Assembly: GCF_034661175.1 (NCBI RefSeq)
Contig: NZ_CP141058.1
Location: 3,410,001-3,474,000, forward strand
Direction of reading: 5' to 3'
From: Nocardioides renjunii
Lineage (GTDB): Bacteria > Actinomycetota > Actinomycetes > Propionibacteriales > Nocardioidaceae
Length of the DNA: 64,000 bases
Under the pieces are notes generated by a model, which worked only from the letters and a program-made list of their open reading frames with translations, ran no database searches and was not told where the DNA came from. A program made the translations under genes and the position numbers. This document shows, one piece after another, positions 45,840 to 55,057 of the stretch (its first letter is position 1; each line of letters begins with the position of its first letter).

Positions 45840-47258
45840 CTACCCATCACCGGCCGAGCGCAGTCGGCTGACCAGGCGGTGCGCCGCGATCGGGTGCTCC
45901 TCGGCCAGGAGCCCGGCCGCCGCCAGCACGTAGTCGCGGTCGACCACCACCACCGGGTCGCGCGGCAGCTGCCACCCTCCCTCGAAGGCGTCGCCCGTCG
46001 CCGGCAGCAGCACCCGGCGTACGGCGTCGGGCCCGCCGTGGCGCAGCACGCCGCCCGAGCCCACCATCAGGTCGACCTCGCGGAGGTCCTTGCCGCTGCG
46101 CTCCACGACCCGGCCCTCGGGACTCACGACCACCTTGCTGCGGCCCGCGTGGCGCTCGAGGGCGATCCGCACGGCGGCGGCCGCGATCTCCAGGTCGGCC
46201 TCCCGCTCGGCGTCACCGTCAGCCCCGTCGTCGGGCAGCAGGTCGGGGTGCGCGCGACGGCGTACGGCGGCCGCGGACAGGTCGTCGCGACCGGCGGCCT
46301 CCACCGTCGAGATCGCCGACCACCGCATGCCGAGGTCGCCCTCCACCGTGCGGGTCACGGGCGTGGTGGCCACCACCTCGCGGGCCAGGCCGCTGTCCTC
46401 GGGGTCGAGCTCGACGACGCTGTGCACGTCGGTCGTGGCGCCGCCGACGTCGACGACGACCACGTCGCCGGCCCCGCGGTGCTGCTCGTCGAGGCCCCGG
46501 GCGAGGAGCTCGACCCCGGTCAGCACGACGTCCGGCGTCGCGCCGCGGACCAGGTCGGTGAAGGAGCGGCCGCGCGCGTCGGTGCGGCTGCTGAGGTGCT
46601 TGCCGCCGATGACGTGGCTGAGGAAGATCTCGCGGATCGCGCGGCGCGCGCTGTCGGGGGCCAGCACGCCGATCCGGGGCACGACGTTGTCGGCGAGGAC
46701 GTGCGGGGTCCCCGACTCCTCGAGCGCGGCGCGGACGACGGGCTGGGACTCGACATTGCCCGCGACGACGACCGGGCCCGGCCACGGCACCCCGGCGAGG
46801 AAGGCGGCGTCACCCTCGAGCACCTCGGCGTTGCCGCCGTCGGTGCCACCGACGAGGAGCACCACGTCGGGCTCGGCGGCGCGCAGCTCGGCCAGCTTGG
46901 CCCCGTCGAGGCCGCCGGAGAGCACCAGGACGACCTTGCCGCCGCTGGAGAGCGCGACACGGCGTCCGGCCTCGGCGGTGACCAGCTCCTCGTTGCCCAC
47001 GACTGCGACCCGCAGGCCACCGCCGGCGCTGGAGCAGGCGAGCACGTCGGCGTCGGCGGCCCGCGGCTCCTGCTCGACGAGGGCGGCCACGCAGGCGTCG
47101 TACCCGTCGAGGACGTCGCCGCGCCCGTCCCCGTCGGGCTGGGTCGTGGGCAGGGTCGTGGGGTGGCTCGCGGTCGCGAGCAGGTCGCCGGTGTGGACGT
47201 CGACCGCGGCGGCCTTGGTGAACGTCGACCCGAAGTCCACGCAGAGGACGACGCTCAC
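45840..47258 (-). CDS. Glutamate mutase L (GlmL/MutL-like) ATPase-fold protein
   Basis: A 472-residue protein of the ASKHA (actin/Hsp70) fold, matching the GlmL family. Phosphate motifs are LCVDFGSTFTKAAAVDVHTG at the N-terminus and VVVVDVGGATTDVHSV mid-protein. GlmL accompanies B12-dependent glutamate mutase (GlmES) and is thought to act as a chaperone or reactivase. No GlmE or GlmS gene is in this window, though actinobacteria often carry GlmL-like genes alone. It begins GTG 47258, overlapping the DUF202 stop by 4 bases. Its real partner may be another B12 enzyme elsewhere. Confidence 0.85.
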   Translation of the reverse strand: MSVVLCVDFGSTFTKAAAVDVHTGDLLATASHPTTLPTTQPDGDGRGDVLDGYDACVAALVEQEPRAADADVLACSSAGGGLRVAVVGNEELVTAEAGRRVALSSGGKVVLVLSGGLDGAKLAELRAAEPDVVLLVGGTDGGNAEVLEGDAAFLAGVPWPGPVVVAGNVESQPVVRAALEESGTPHVLADNVVPRIGVLAPDSARRAIREIFLSHVIGGKHLSSRTDARGRSFTDLVRGATPDVVLTGVELLARGLDEQHRGAGDVVVVDVGGATTDVHSVVELDPEDSGLAREVVATTPVTRTVEGDLGMRWSAISTVEAAGRDDLSAAAVRRRAHPDLLPDDGADGDAEREADLEIAAAAVRIALERHAGRSKVVVSPEGRVVERSGKDLREVDLMVGSGGVLRHGGPDAVRRVLLPATGDAFEGGWQLPRDPVVVVDRDYVLAAAGLLAEEHPIAAHRLVSRLRSAGDG

Positions 47259-47572
47259 ACGACCACCGAGATGCCGGCGACGACGACGAGCGCCACGACC
47301 GCGAACGCCAGGACGTGCACCGTGCTCCCGACCGGCAGCTCACGACCGGCGCGGATCGCCCGGTCGGCCTGCCGGAAGCGGAGCCAGCCGCCACCGGCGG
47401 CGACCAGCGCCGCACCGATGAGCAGGACGCCGAGCAGGCGCTGGGCCCACGACGGGTCGAGCAGGTGGAACACCGCCAGCGCTGCGGCGACCAGGCCGAC
47501 GGCGGTGCGCTGGTAGGCGAGGAAGGTCCGTTCGTTGGCCAGCGAGAAGCGGACGTCCGGACCCTCGGGCAT
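47255..47572 (-). CDS. DUF202 family small membrane protein
   Basis: A 105-residue protein with three membrane helices. The N-terminal RFSLANERTFLAYQRTAVGL is the DUF202 hallmark (also in YidH and VTC-type proteins). Its ATG lies two bases after the metB stop and its own stop overlaps the GlmL-like start, making a metB-DUF202-GlmL run. The function is unknown. Confidence 0.88.
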   Translation of the reverse strand: MPEGPDVRFSLANERTFLAYQRTAVGLVAAALAVFHLLDPSWAQRLLGVLLIGAALVAAGGGWLRFRQADRAIRAGRELPVGSTVHVLAFAVVALVVVAGISVVV

Positions 47573-47574
47573 GC

Positions 47575-48735
47575 TCACCCCAGCGCTCGGTCGAGGTCCG
47601 CGACCAGGTCCTCGATGCTCTCGATGCCGACGCTGAGCCGGACCAAGTCGTCGGCCACCTCGAGGTCGGTGCCCGCCACGCTGGCGTGGGTCATCCGGCC
47701 AGGGTGCTCGATGAGGGACTCGATGCCGCCGAGGGACTCGGCGAGCGTGAACACCTCGGCGCGGTCGCACACCGCGAGCGCCCGGTCGACACCGCCGGCG
47801 ACGCGGAACGAGACCATCCCGCCGAAGCGCTTCATCTGGCGCGACGCGACCTCCTGGCCGGCGTGCGACGCCAGGCCGGGGTAGATGACCTCGGTGACCC
47901 GCGGGTCGCCGTCGAGGAACTCGACCACCCGCTCCGCGTTGTCGCAGTGGCGGTCCATCCGCACGCCGAGGGTCTTGAGGCCGCGGTGGGTGAGGAACGC
48001 GTCGAAGGGGCCGGACACCGCGCCCATGGCGTTCTGGTGGAACGCGATCTTGTCGGCGAGCTCGTGGTCGCGCACGACGACCGCTCCCCCGACGACGTCG
48101 CTGTGCCCACCGACGTACTTGGTCGTGGAGTGGACGACCACGTCGGCGCCGAGCGTGAGCGGCTGCTGGAGGTAGGGCGAGGCGAAGGTGTTGTCGACGA
48201 CGAGCAGGGCGCCGGCGTCGTGGGCGACGCCGGCGAGCGCCTCGATGTCGCCGATGGTGAGCATCGGGTTGGTGGGGGTCTCCACCCACACGAGCCGGGT
48301 GCGGCCCGGGACGATCGCGGCGGCCATCGCCTCGGTGTCGGCCACCGGGGCCGGGGTGTGGTCGAGGCCCCAGACCTTGGCGACCTTGTCGAAGAGGCGG
48401 AACGTCCCGCCGTAGGCGTCGTCGGGGATCACGACGTGCCCGCCGGCGCCGGTGAGCGCGCGGATGATCGTGTCCTCGGCGGCGAGGCCGGAGGCGAAGG
48501 AGAACCCCCGCTCGCCGTCCTCGACGGCCGCGAGCGCGCCCTCGAGCGCCGTACGCGTCGGGTTGGCCGAGCGGCTGTACTCGTAGCCGCCGCGCAGGCC
48601 GCCCACGCCGTCCTGCTTGTAGGTGCTGCTCGCGTAGATGGGCGGGATGACCGCCCCCGTCATCTCGTCGGGCTCGTAGCCGGCGTGGATCGCACGCGTC
48701 TCGAACCCGGCCTTGTTGGCGCGTTCCTGGGTCAC
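47575..48735 (-). CDS. metB: Cystathionine gamma-synthase
   Basis: A 386-residue PLP enzyme of the Cys/Met metabolism family. PLP binds Lys206 in VVHSTTKYVGGHSDVVGG; other conserved blocks are YEYSRSANPTRTALE, FASGLAAEDTI and SLGGIESLIEHPGRMTHAS. It condenses O-succinyl- or O-acetylhomoserine with cysteine on the way to methionine. Cystathionine gamma-lyase is very similar; MetB is favoured by overall likeness to actinobacterial MetB. Confidence 0.88.
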   Translation of the reverse strand: MTQERANKAGFETRAIHAGYEPDEMTGAVIPPIYASSTYKQDGVGGLRGGYEYSRSANPTRTALEGALAAVEDGERGFSFASGLAAEDTIIRALTGAGGHVVIPDDAYGGTFRLFDKVAKVWGLDHTPAPVADTEAMAAAIVPGRTRLVWVETPTNPMLTIGDIEALAGVAHDAGALLVVDNTFASPYLQQPLTLGADVVVHSTTKYVGGHSDVVGGAVVVRDHELADKIAFHQNAMGAVSGPFDAFLTHRGLKTLGVRMDRHCDNAERVVEFLDGDPRVTEVIYPGLASHAGQEVASRQMKRFGGMVSFRVAGGVDRALAVCDRAEVFTLAESLGGIESLIEHPGRMTHASVAGTDLEVADDLVRLSVGIESIEDLVADLDRALG

Positions 48736-48774
48736 CCTCCGAGCGTAGACCCAGCGGTCGGTGCCCGGGACAGC

Positions 48775-48812
48775 GGAACGGCCGCCGCACCCCCCGATGC
48801 GGCGGACGTTCC
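48775..48812. terminator. Hairpin between metB and the YTK-repeat gene
   Basis: A 6+8 bp stem with one internal mismatch (GGAACG/CGTTCC outer, CCGCCGCA/TGCGGCGG inner) and an 8-nt loop. It lies 38 bases past the stop of the upstream minus-strand gene (48851) and probably terminates it before metB. Confidence 0.7.
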
Positions 48813-48850
48813 TTCCTCTGAGCTGTAGCCCGGGGAGCTGATCTCCGCCG

Positions 48851-49618
48851 CTACGGTCGACCGGCGGTTCCGTCAGCGTCGGTGGACGGGCTGGTCCGGC
48901 CGGGAACGGCCAGGGCGAGGGGGCTCACGGCGAAGGTCCCGGTCGTGTAGCCGTAGGTCGCGCTCGAGGAGAACGCCCACAGCACAGCGCCGAAGGTACC
49001 CCCGACCGGCCCGGTCCCGAACGTCGCTCGGGTGAGGGTGACGGTGCCCATGTTGTTGTCGGACGCCTGGAACACGCACAGGTGACCGGCCGACGCCGTC
49101 GGAGCAGCGGGCGTCCCCCCGCACCCAGCAGGGACGACCCCACCCAGGGGAATGAAGTGGGCGGTGGGTTCGGCAGAGAGCTCCGGGTAGGTGATCTCGG
49201 TGAACGAGGCTTCTGTGTTGCTGGACGAGCTGAAGGCCCAGACACCCCGAAACACCTTCGGGTACGGCGCGTACTTCGCGTCACTCTCGGCCTTGGTGTA
49301 CGACGAGCCGGTGAGCGCATAGCTGCCCTTGGGCTGGTACTTGGTGTCGGACTCGGCCTTCGTGTAGCCCGAGCCGGCGGCCTGGTACTTCGCGTCGGAG
49401 TCCGACTTGGTGTAGTACCTCTTGTTGCTCTTCTTCTTGGTGTAGTACCGCTGGTCGGCCTGCGGCTTGAGCTCCTTGTTCCAGATCTTGTTCCAGTTGG
49501 TGGCCACGGCGTTGCTGACCTCGGCGCCTGCCGGCGTGACGGCCATGAGGCCGCCCCCGACCAGGACGCCTACGAGGAGGGCGACGAGTGGCCTTCGGAT
49601 CGATCGACGTGAAGACAT
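48851..49618 (-). CDS. Secreted protein with YTK(x)SDxKY repeats
   Basis: A 255-residue exported protein of unknown function. It has a signal peptide (about residues 1-32, [20 protein letters not shown]). Then come four short repeats with the pattern YYTK-x-xSD-x-KY at about 57-67, 67-78, 84-94 and 106-116, spaced by small Gly/Ala/Ser linkers. A beta-rich C-terminal domain (about 120-250) follows, with two Cys (AGCGGT, HLCVFQ). Similar YTKxESDxKY repeats occur in phage tail-fibre and surface-exposed proteins, so a fibrous stalk with a globular head is plausible (inference). The ATG has AAAGGAA upstream. Confidence 0.75.
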   Translation of the reverse strand: MSSRRSIRRPLVALLVGVLVGGGLMAVTPAGAEVSNAVATNWNKIWNKELKPQADQRYYTKKKSNKRYYTKSDSDAKYQAAGSGYTKAESDTKYQPKGSYALTGSSYTKAESDAKYAPYPKVFRGVWAFSSSSNTEASFTEITYPELSAEPTAHFIPLGGVVPAGCGGTPAAPTASAGHLCVFQASDNNMGTVTLTRATFGTGPVGGTFGAVLWAFSSSATYGYTTGTFAVSPLALAVPGRTSPSTDADGTAGRP

Positions 49619-49778
49619 CACAGTTCCTTTCCGACGAGTGCTGCGGATCTCTTCACCGTCCTCTCGCCACGGCACATGCACATCAGTGACAGCACCACGA
49701 CTAGACCGCGTAATTTCACCTAGGCGCCGGGAGGGTCTCCCGGGACACGTCCCTTGCGCTGCGAGGGATGATGGAGCC

Positions 49779-50421
<643 letters not shown>

Positions 50422-50429
<8 letters not shown>

Positions 50430-50829
50430 GGCCGCTCCCCAGCAGGCTCAGCACGGCGCGCCCGGCCGCGCCGTCCGCCGTGACGTCGACGTGCTCCTCG
50501 CGACGCGGGCCGGCCTCGACGAGCACGACGTGCCCGCCCGAGCGCGCGGTGAGGCTGACGAAGCGCGGGCCGAGGACGTCGAGGAGCTGGTCCAGGCGAG
50601 GCAGCCACATGGCCTCGGTCTCCTCCACGTCGTCCAGCGCCCACTCGGTCGTGCCGTTGAAGGCGAAGACGCGTCCGGCGGGCTGGTCGCGGACCTCCAC
50701 CACCATGTCGCTGACGGTGAAGACCGTCTCGTCGAGGTCGCGGTCGGGCAGCCAGAACCGGTCACCGTTGGCCGGCGACCACGCGAGTCCGGCGTCGTGC
50801 AGGCGGCGTGCGAGGTCGAAGGAGATCAC
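50422..50829 (-). CDS. Conserved actinobacterial protein (often labelled CpaE-like), function unknown
   Basis: A 135-residue soluble protein starting [20 protein letters not shown] at GTG 50829, with [20 protein letters not shown] and [20 protein letters not shown]. Relatives in actinobacteria are often named pilus assembly protein CpaE. The sequence lacks the Walker motifs of real CpaE ATPases, so that name should not be trusted. It converges on msrA with an 8-base overlap. Confidence 0.75.
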
Positions 50830-50861
50830 CTCGACAGTGTTGCTCGCGCTCGGGCGACTCC

Positions 50862-52367
50862 TCAGTCGGCTTCCCAGTAGGGCCCGGGCAGGTAGGGGTC
50901 GCGCTCCACGGTCGTGACCGGGCGGCGCACCGTCACCCAGATCGTGCGCACCGTCCCGTCGGGGTCTCGCACCGTCCGCGGCACCCGGAAGTTGGCGTAC
51001 GTCGTCGTGTAGGCGTTGCGCGAGTTGCGCGCGTGGTCCCACTGGTAGTTGAAGTTCGCGAGGTACTTGCGCGCCACGACGCCTCCGCGCACGGTGAACC
51101 ACACCTCGTCGTTGGCGGTGCTGAGGCTCGACCAGTTCACCGAGCCGGTCAGCACCATCTCGGTGTTGGGCACACCGGCGTAGGTGCCTTGGATGACGAA
51201 GTACTTCTGGTGGCTGTAGTAGTCGAGGATGAGGTCGTCGACGCCGTCGTTGTTGAGGTCGAAGTTGTCGTCGGTGTCGTAGTCCAGTCCGGTCGAGCGC
51301 AGCGGGATCCGGCCGCGGGCGGTCGGTGCGCCGAGGACGCCCTTCGTGTGGAAGCCGATCAGGCCGTAGCTCACGCGCACGTCGCAGCCCTGGACGTACT
51401 TCTTGCGGATCGCGGCGGCCAGGTAGTCACCGCGCTCGCCACGCATCGTGTGCATCGACAGGGCCAGCCGGGTCCGGGTGCGCTGACCGGTGACCGGGTC
51501 GGTGCCCCGGCACTGCACGCGGTCGAGCATGTCGATCACGAGGTCGTTCTTGGGCCCCGAGACGCGGGGGAAGGCGACCGCGGTGTGCTTGTCGACGGCG
51601 TCGTCGCACGCGCCGGTGAGCGGCGTCCCGCAGAAGCCGATCGGCTCCTGGCGGGTGTCGTAGTCCTTGCTCATGTCCTTGAAGAGCCCGACGAACTGGC
51701 GGAACAGCTCGTGGTCGCCGTCGGTGAAGTAGAGGTCGTTCCACTGGTGGACGGCGGCGTTACGGGTCATGTTGGCCGACCCCACGGCGACGACGTCGGC
51801 GGACCGGCCGGCCTCGCTGAAAAGGTAGAACTTCGAGTGCAGGTTGTTGAACTCGTTGGCCGCTCCCCGGCAGCTCTGCCGGCACTTGTAGATCCAGCTG
51901 TTGCGCCGGCGGTCCTTGCCGATCTCCGCGCGGATCACCTTCATCGCGGGGGTCTCCCAGTGGTCGTTCAGCAGGATCTGCACCTGCACCCCGCGACGGT
52001 GGGCCTTGGCGAGGGCCTGCGCCACCGGCATCCGGTCGAGGGAGTAGATCGCGATCCTGATCGACGCGCCCCTCGGCGTGTGGTTGATGGTCTGGACGAC
52101 CTTCTGCTCGATGCGGAAGTGGCCGGCCGCGCGGTGCGGGTCGTTGAAGAACGGCCCGCTCGGTGCTCGCCAGCCGTTGCCGGGCTTGTGGCGCGACGCC
52201 GCAGGGCGGCCCTCGCGCGACGCCTGTCCTACGGCCTGCGCCACGGGAGCGGGCTGGACCGACCCTGCTGCGGCGTCGGCCGCGGTGGCCGCGACCGCCC
52301 CGCCGATCAGCACGCTCGTTACCAACGCCAGCACCAGCCCCACGCTGGACCTAGACGACTTCTTCAC
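50862..52367 (-). CDS. Secreted phospholipase D-like protein with altered HKD motifs
   Basis: A 501-residue exported protein with a signal peptide (about residues 1-32). There are two PLD-fold halves: NNLHSKFYLFSEAGRSADVV with VGSANMT (about 175-201), and YYSHQKYFVIQGTYAG with LTGSVNWSS (about 384-414). Each keeps the His and Lys of HxKx4D (His177/Lys179, His386/Lys388) and the GSxN. The expected Asp is Ser184 in the first motif and Gln393 in the second, so catalysis may differ or be lost. It also has a C-terminal extension rich in Arg/Tyr. It could be a secreted phosphodiesterase or nuclease. The GTG start at 52367 follows a GGTGG-rich stretch. Confidence 0.8.
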   Translation of the reverse strand: MKKSSRSSVGLVLALVTSVLIGGAVAATAADAAAGSVQPAPVAQAVGQASREGRPAASRHKPGNGWRAPSGPFFNDPHRAAGHFRIEQKVVQTINHTPRGASIRIAIYSLDRMPVAQALAKAHRRGVQVQILLNDHWETPAMKVIRAEIGKDRRRNSWIYKCRQSCRGAANEFNNLHSKFYLFSEAGRSADVVAVGSANMTRNAAVHQWNDLYFTDGDHELFRQFVGLFKDMSKDYDTRQEPIGFCGTPLTGACDDAVDKHTAVAFPRVSGPKNDLVIDMLDRVQCRGTDPVTGQRTRTRLALSMHTMRGERGDYLAAAIRKKYVQGCDVRVSYGLIGFHTKGVLGAPTARGRIPLRSTGLDYDTDDNFDLNNDGVDDLILDYYSHQKYFVIQGTYAGVPNTEMVLTGSVNWSSLSTANDEVWFTVRGGVVARKYLANFNYQWDHARNSRNAYTTTYANFRVPRTVRDPDGTVRTIWVTVRRPVTTVERDPYLPGPYWEAD

Positions 52368-52563
52368 GACCCCACCACCTCTGACCTGTTGCTCGTGCTG
52401 GGCTGCTGTACCCGCCGGGCCAGCATATGAACGCAACCGCTCCCCGTCGGTCGACTGGCCCGGGACCCGGACCGATTCCTGGCCGAGGAGTGTCGATGCG
52501 GGCCCGTCCCGTCCGTCAGAGTGGTGACGGGCCGCACCGGGCGGGCCGCACCGGAGGAGTGAC

Positions 52564-52905
52564 ATGACTCAGTACGCCATCTACTTCCACCAGCAGTGGG
52601 TCGGTGACCACGACCTGGAGTGGTTCCTCAGCAGGGTCGAGCCGTCGACGGCGGTCGTCCGAGACATGGAGGAGGCCGGGGTGCTCGTCTTCGCGGGGGG
52701 ACTCGTCGAGGACATGGCCGAGGCGTTCAGCGCCGACGGCACCAGCGGCACCATGGTGGTCAGCGACGGCCCCTACACCGAGACCACGGAGTACCTCGGC
52801 GGCATCACCATCATCGACGTGCCGGACATCGAGACGGCCAAGATGTGGGCCGCCCGGGTGGCCGAGGGGTGTGGCTGGCCGCAGGAGGTCCGGGTCGTCA
52901 AGTGA
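52564..52905 (+). CDS. YCII/DGPF-domain protein
   Basis: A 113-residue ferredoxin-like-fold protein of the YCII-related family. The DGPF-type motif is VVSDGPYTETTEYLGGITII, and the N-terminus YAIYFHQQWVGDHDLEWFLS carries the usual His. Such proteins often lie beside ECF sigma factors, but none is seen here. The function is unknown; members may bind small acidic ligands. GGAGG lies 6 bases before the ATG. Confidence 0.85.
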   Translation: MTQYAIYFHQQWVGDHDLEWFLSRVEPSTAVVRDMEEAGVLVFAGGLVEDMAEAFSADGTSGTMVVSDGPYTETTEYLGGITIIDVPDIETAKMWAARVAEGCGWPQEVRVVK

Positions 52906-52929
52906 CGACCCGGCGCCCCAGGCGGGGGC

Positions 52930-53502
52930 CTACTGCGCGACCCACTCGGTGAAGGTGCGCGGCTCCCCGAGCCAGTCGGTCCGGGTGGTGCTCCCGTCAG
53001 GTCGCGTGCCCGCGACGCGTACGGCGACCCGCACCTCCGCGGGCGAGCCGATCGCGTCACGGGCGATCCGGATGCGCACGTGCTCGCGGTCGTAGTCGAC
53101 GCGCATCCGGTAGGAGCCCTCCACCGGCTGGCCCACGGCGCCCTGGGCGAACCCGTCGGTGGTGACCAGCTGGTAGTCCGTGCCGACGAAGAAGCCGCCG
53201 GTGAAGACGTACTCCGGCCCGGTGTCCGTGGGGTCGGTGTCGATGAACACCGAGCCGGAGGACCCGCTGCGGAACGACTCGCGCAGGTCGGTGTGCGTCG
53301 TGGTGATGACCACGTTGCGGGCACCGTGCTCGACCTCGACGGAGCGGAGGTCGACGCCGTGGCCGAGGTCCTTCGGGTCCGCTACGCCGATGCTGTCGGC
53401 ACCGGCGGGAGCGAGCTGGGTCAGGGTCAGGGCGGCGGCCGCCAGGGTCGCGGCGCCCAGCCGGGCGGCGGTGCGCGCGGACGTCTTCGGTGAGGTGTTC
53501 AT
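52930..53502 (-). CDS. Secreted protein of unknown function
   Basis: A 190-residue protein with a clear Sec signal (MNTSPKTSARTAARLGAATL, cleavage after PAGA near residue 36). The mature part is beta-rich (SVEVEHGARNVVITTTHTDL, YRMRVDYDREHVRIRIARDA) and ends DWLGEPRTFTEWVAQ. I recognise no catalytic motif. Similar small secreted beta proteins are frequent in Nocardioides. It converges on the YCII-type gene and stands alone. Confidence 0.8.
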   Translation of the reverse strand: MNTSPKTSARTAARLGAATLAAAALTLTQLAPAGADSIGVADPKDLGHGVDLRSVEVEHGARNVVITTTHTDLRESFRSGSSGSVFIDTDPTDTGPEYVFTGGFFVGTDYQLVTTDGFAQGAVGQPVEGSYRMRVDYDREHVRIRIARDAIGSPAEVRVAVRVAGTRPDGSTTRTDWLGEPRTFTEWVAQ

Positions 53503-53627
53503 GTGATGTGGACGCGCCTGCGCGGCAGAAGGTTGCATCGCGCCGCCTGCGCTGTGGATCCTTGGTGTCGGTCCCTCGTCTGACATGATCCGCATGCCCA
53601 GCAGGACCCGACCGACCGAGGAGACGT

Positions 53628-54356
53628 GTGGCGTCGCGACGGCAGCCCCTCTGGATCGCCGCCTCGTGGCTGGTGCACGCCTACACCGCCTCGGGCCTCG
53701 TGCTGGCCTTCCTCACCGTCATCGCGGTGATGGAGGGCGACACCATCCGGGGCCTCTGGCTCTTCCTCGCCGCGATGGTCGTCGACGGCACCGACGGCAT
53801 GCTCGCGCGGTGGGTGCAGGTGAAGCGCCACGTCCCGTGGTTCGACGGGGCGCTGCTCGACAACATCGTCGACTACATCACCTACGCCTTCATGCCGATG
53901 GTGCTGCTGTGGAGCGCCGGCTTCCTCGGTGAGGGTGTCTCGGCGACGGTGCTCGCCGTCATCCCGCTCCTCGCCTCGGGCTACCAGTTCTGCCGCGTCG
54001 ACGCCAAGACCGACGACCACCTGTTCCTCGGCTTCCCGAGCTACTGGAACATCGCCGCGTTCTACGTCGTCGTGCTCGACCTACGGCCGGCGACGGTCGC
54101 GGTGGTGCTCCTGGTCTGCGCCGTGCTCGTGTTCGTCCCCATCGGCTACGTCTACCCCTCGCGCACCGCCACGCTGCAGACGCCGACGCTCGTGCTCACC
54201 ACGCTCTGGCTGGCCAGCTATGCCGTGCTGCTGACGCAGGTGCCCGACCCGGGCGTGGTCTGGCTGACGATCTCGATCGCCTACGTCGTCTACTACGTCG
54301 TGCTCAGCCTCTACCTGACCGCCCGCCGTGGTCGTACGGCGGCCGCGACCGGCTGA
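53628..54356 (+). CDS. pcs: Phosphatidylcholine synthase (CDP-alcohol phosphatidyltransferase)
   Basis: A 242-residue membrane enzyme with about eight helices that should join choline to CDP-diacylglycerol. The CDP-alcohol motif is DGTDGMLARWVQ (Asp53, Asp56, Arg61), then FDGALLDNIVDYITY (Gly74, Asp78, Asp82). The 12-residue gap between AR and G matches rhizobial-type Pcs and differs from the usual 8 in PgsA or PssA. GTG 53628 has GAGGAGA upstream. Choline would have to be imported, as no synthesis genes are visible here. Confidence 0.88.
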   Translation: MASRRQPLWIAASWLVHAYTASGLVLAFLTVIAVMEGDTIRGLWLFLAAMVVDGTDGMLARWVQVKRHVPWFDGALLDNIVDYITYAFMPMVLLWSAGFLGEGVSATVLAVIPLLASGYQFCRVDAKTDDHLFLGFPSYWNIAAFYVVVLDLRPATVAVVLLVCAVLVFVPIGYVYPSRTATLQTPTLVLTTLWLASYAVLLTQVPDPGVVWLTISIAYVVYYVVLSLYLTARRGRTAAATG

Positions 54357-54400
54357 CCGCGCGGCCGACCGACCTGCCGACCGACCCACCGACCGGCCGA

Positions 54401-54685
54401 CTAGCGACCGACCGAGAGGCGTACGTCGACCACGTCGCCCAGCTCGAGGCGCTCGGCGGTGCGCACCGCGACCTTGACCGGCAGGAACCACGTCTCCTCG
54501 CGGGGGAACATCGACGTGGTGAACTCGCTGTCGCCGATCCGCGCCCGCACCGGCACCACGCCCCAGTAGACGACCTCCGCCTTGACCTCGTCGACGAGGT
54601 CCGCGGCGTCGGGCGGGAGCCGCACGAAGTGGAACGGCGCCGGCCCGCGCCACTCGACCAGCTCTCCGCGGAACTCGACGTCCAT
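54401..54685 (-). CDS. DUF1905 domain protein
   Basis: A 94-residue small beta-barrel protein of the DUF1905 family: MDVEFRGELVEWRGPAPFHF, then VPVRARIGDSEFTTSMFPRE and WFLPVKVAVRTAERLELGDV. Many members are fused to a YdeI-type domain; this one stands alone. The function is unknown. The gap between its stop and the pcs gene (54357-54400) is a run of CCGACC/CCGACN units, similar to the pentamer tracts at 8661 and 30598. Confidence 0.85.
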   Translation of the reverse strand: MDVEFRGELVEWRGPAPFHFVRLPPDAADLVDEVKAEVVYWGVVPVRARIGDSEFTTSMFPREETWFLPVKVAVRTAERLELGDVVDVRLSVGR

Positions 54686-54730
54686 GCCTCCAGCCTCCCA
54701 GAGACGGTCCCCGGCACCGACGCAAAGACC

Positions 54731-54763
54731 GGGCGGGCGGGAGCCTGTGGCTCCCGCCCGCCC
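54731..54763. terminator. 15-bp perfect hairpin with 3-nt loop
   Basis: Stem GGGCGGGCGGGAGCC (54731-54745) pairs with 54749-54763, loop TGT. On the minus strand it lies 75 bases after the small secreted peptide gene and is followed by a short T-run (GGTCTTTG), so it is a good intrinsic terminator for that gene. Confidence 0.85.
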
Positions 54764-54837
54764 TTCCACCGCGCCCCTGTATGCACGGTGGGTCACCCCT
54801 GGAGAGGGTCTTGCTCAGCCCTCGGCGCCCTGGCGGG

Positions 54838-54954
54838 TCATCCGAGTGCTGCGACTGTGGCCAGGAGGGACTCCGGGACCGTGCCGCCGGCGGCGGCCGT
54901 CGCCGACGCGGCGAGGACGCTCGCGGCGCAGGCGAGCAGGATCTTGGGTCGCAC
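54838..54954 (-). CDS. Predicted secreted peptide (38 aa)
   Basis: A 38-residue product starting at GTG 54954, with an excellent AGGAGG site 5-10 bases upstream. After VRPK it is a hydrophobic signal-like stretch (ILLACAASVLAASATAAAGG) and a short tail (TVPESLLATVAALG). A strong terminator follows, so it looks like a real small transcription unit. Either it is processed to a roughly 15-residue exported peptide or it stays as a small membrane peptide. No homologue is known to me. Confidence 0.55.
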   Translation of the reverse strand: MRPKILLACAASVLAASATAAAGGTVPESLLATVAALG

Positions 54955-55057
54955 GGTGCCTCCTGGAAGGTGGGGTTCTGGCCTTCTCAACGACGCGACG
55001 CGCGACAGGTCACGCGAGGTACGAGAACTCGTTTCGTCCGCAGGGGACAATGGCCCC

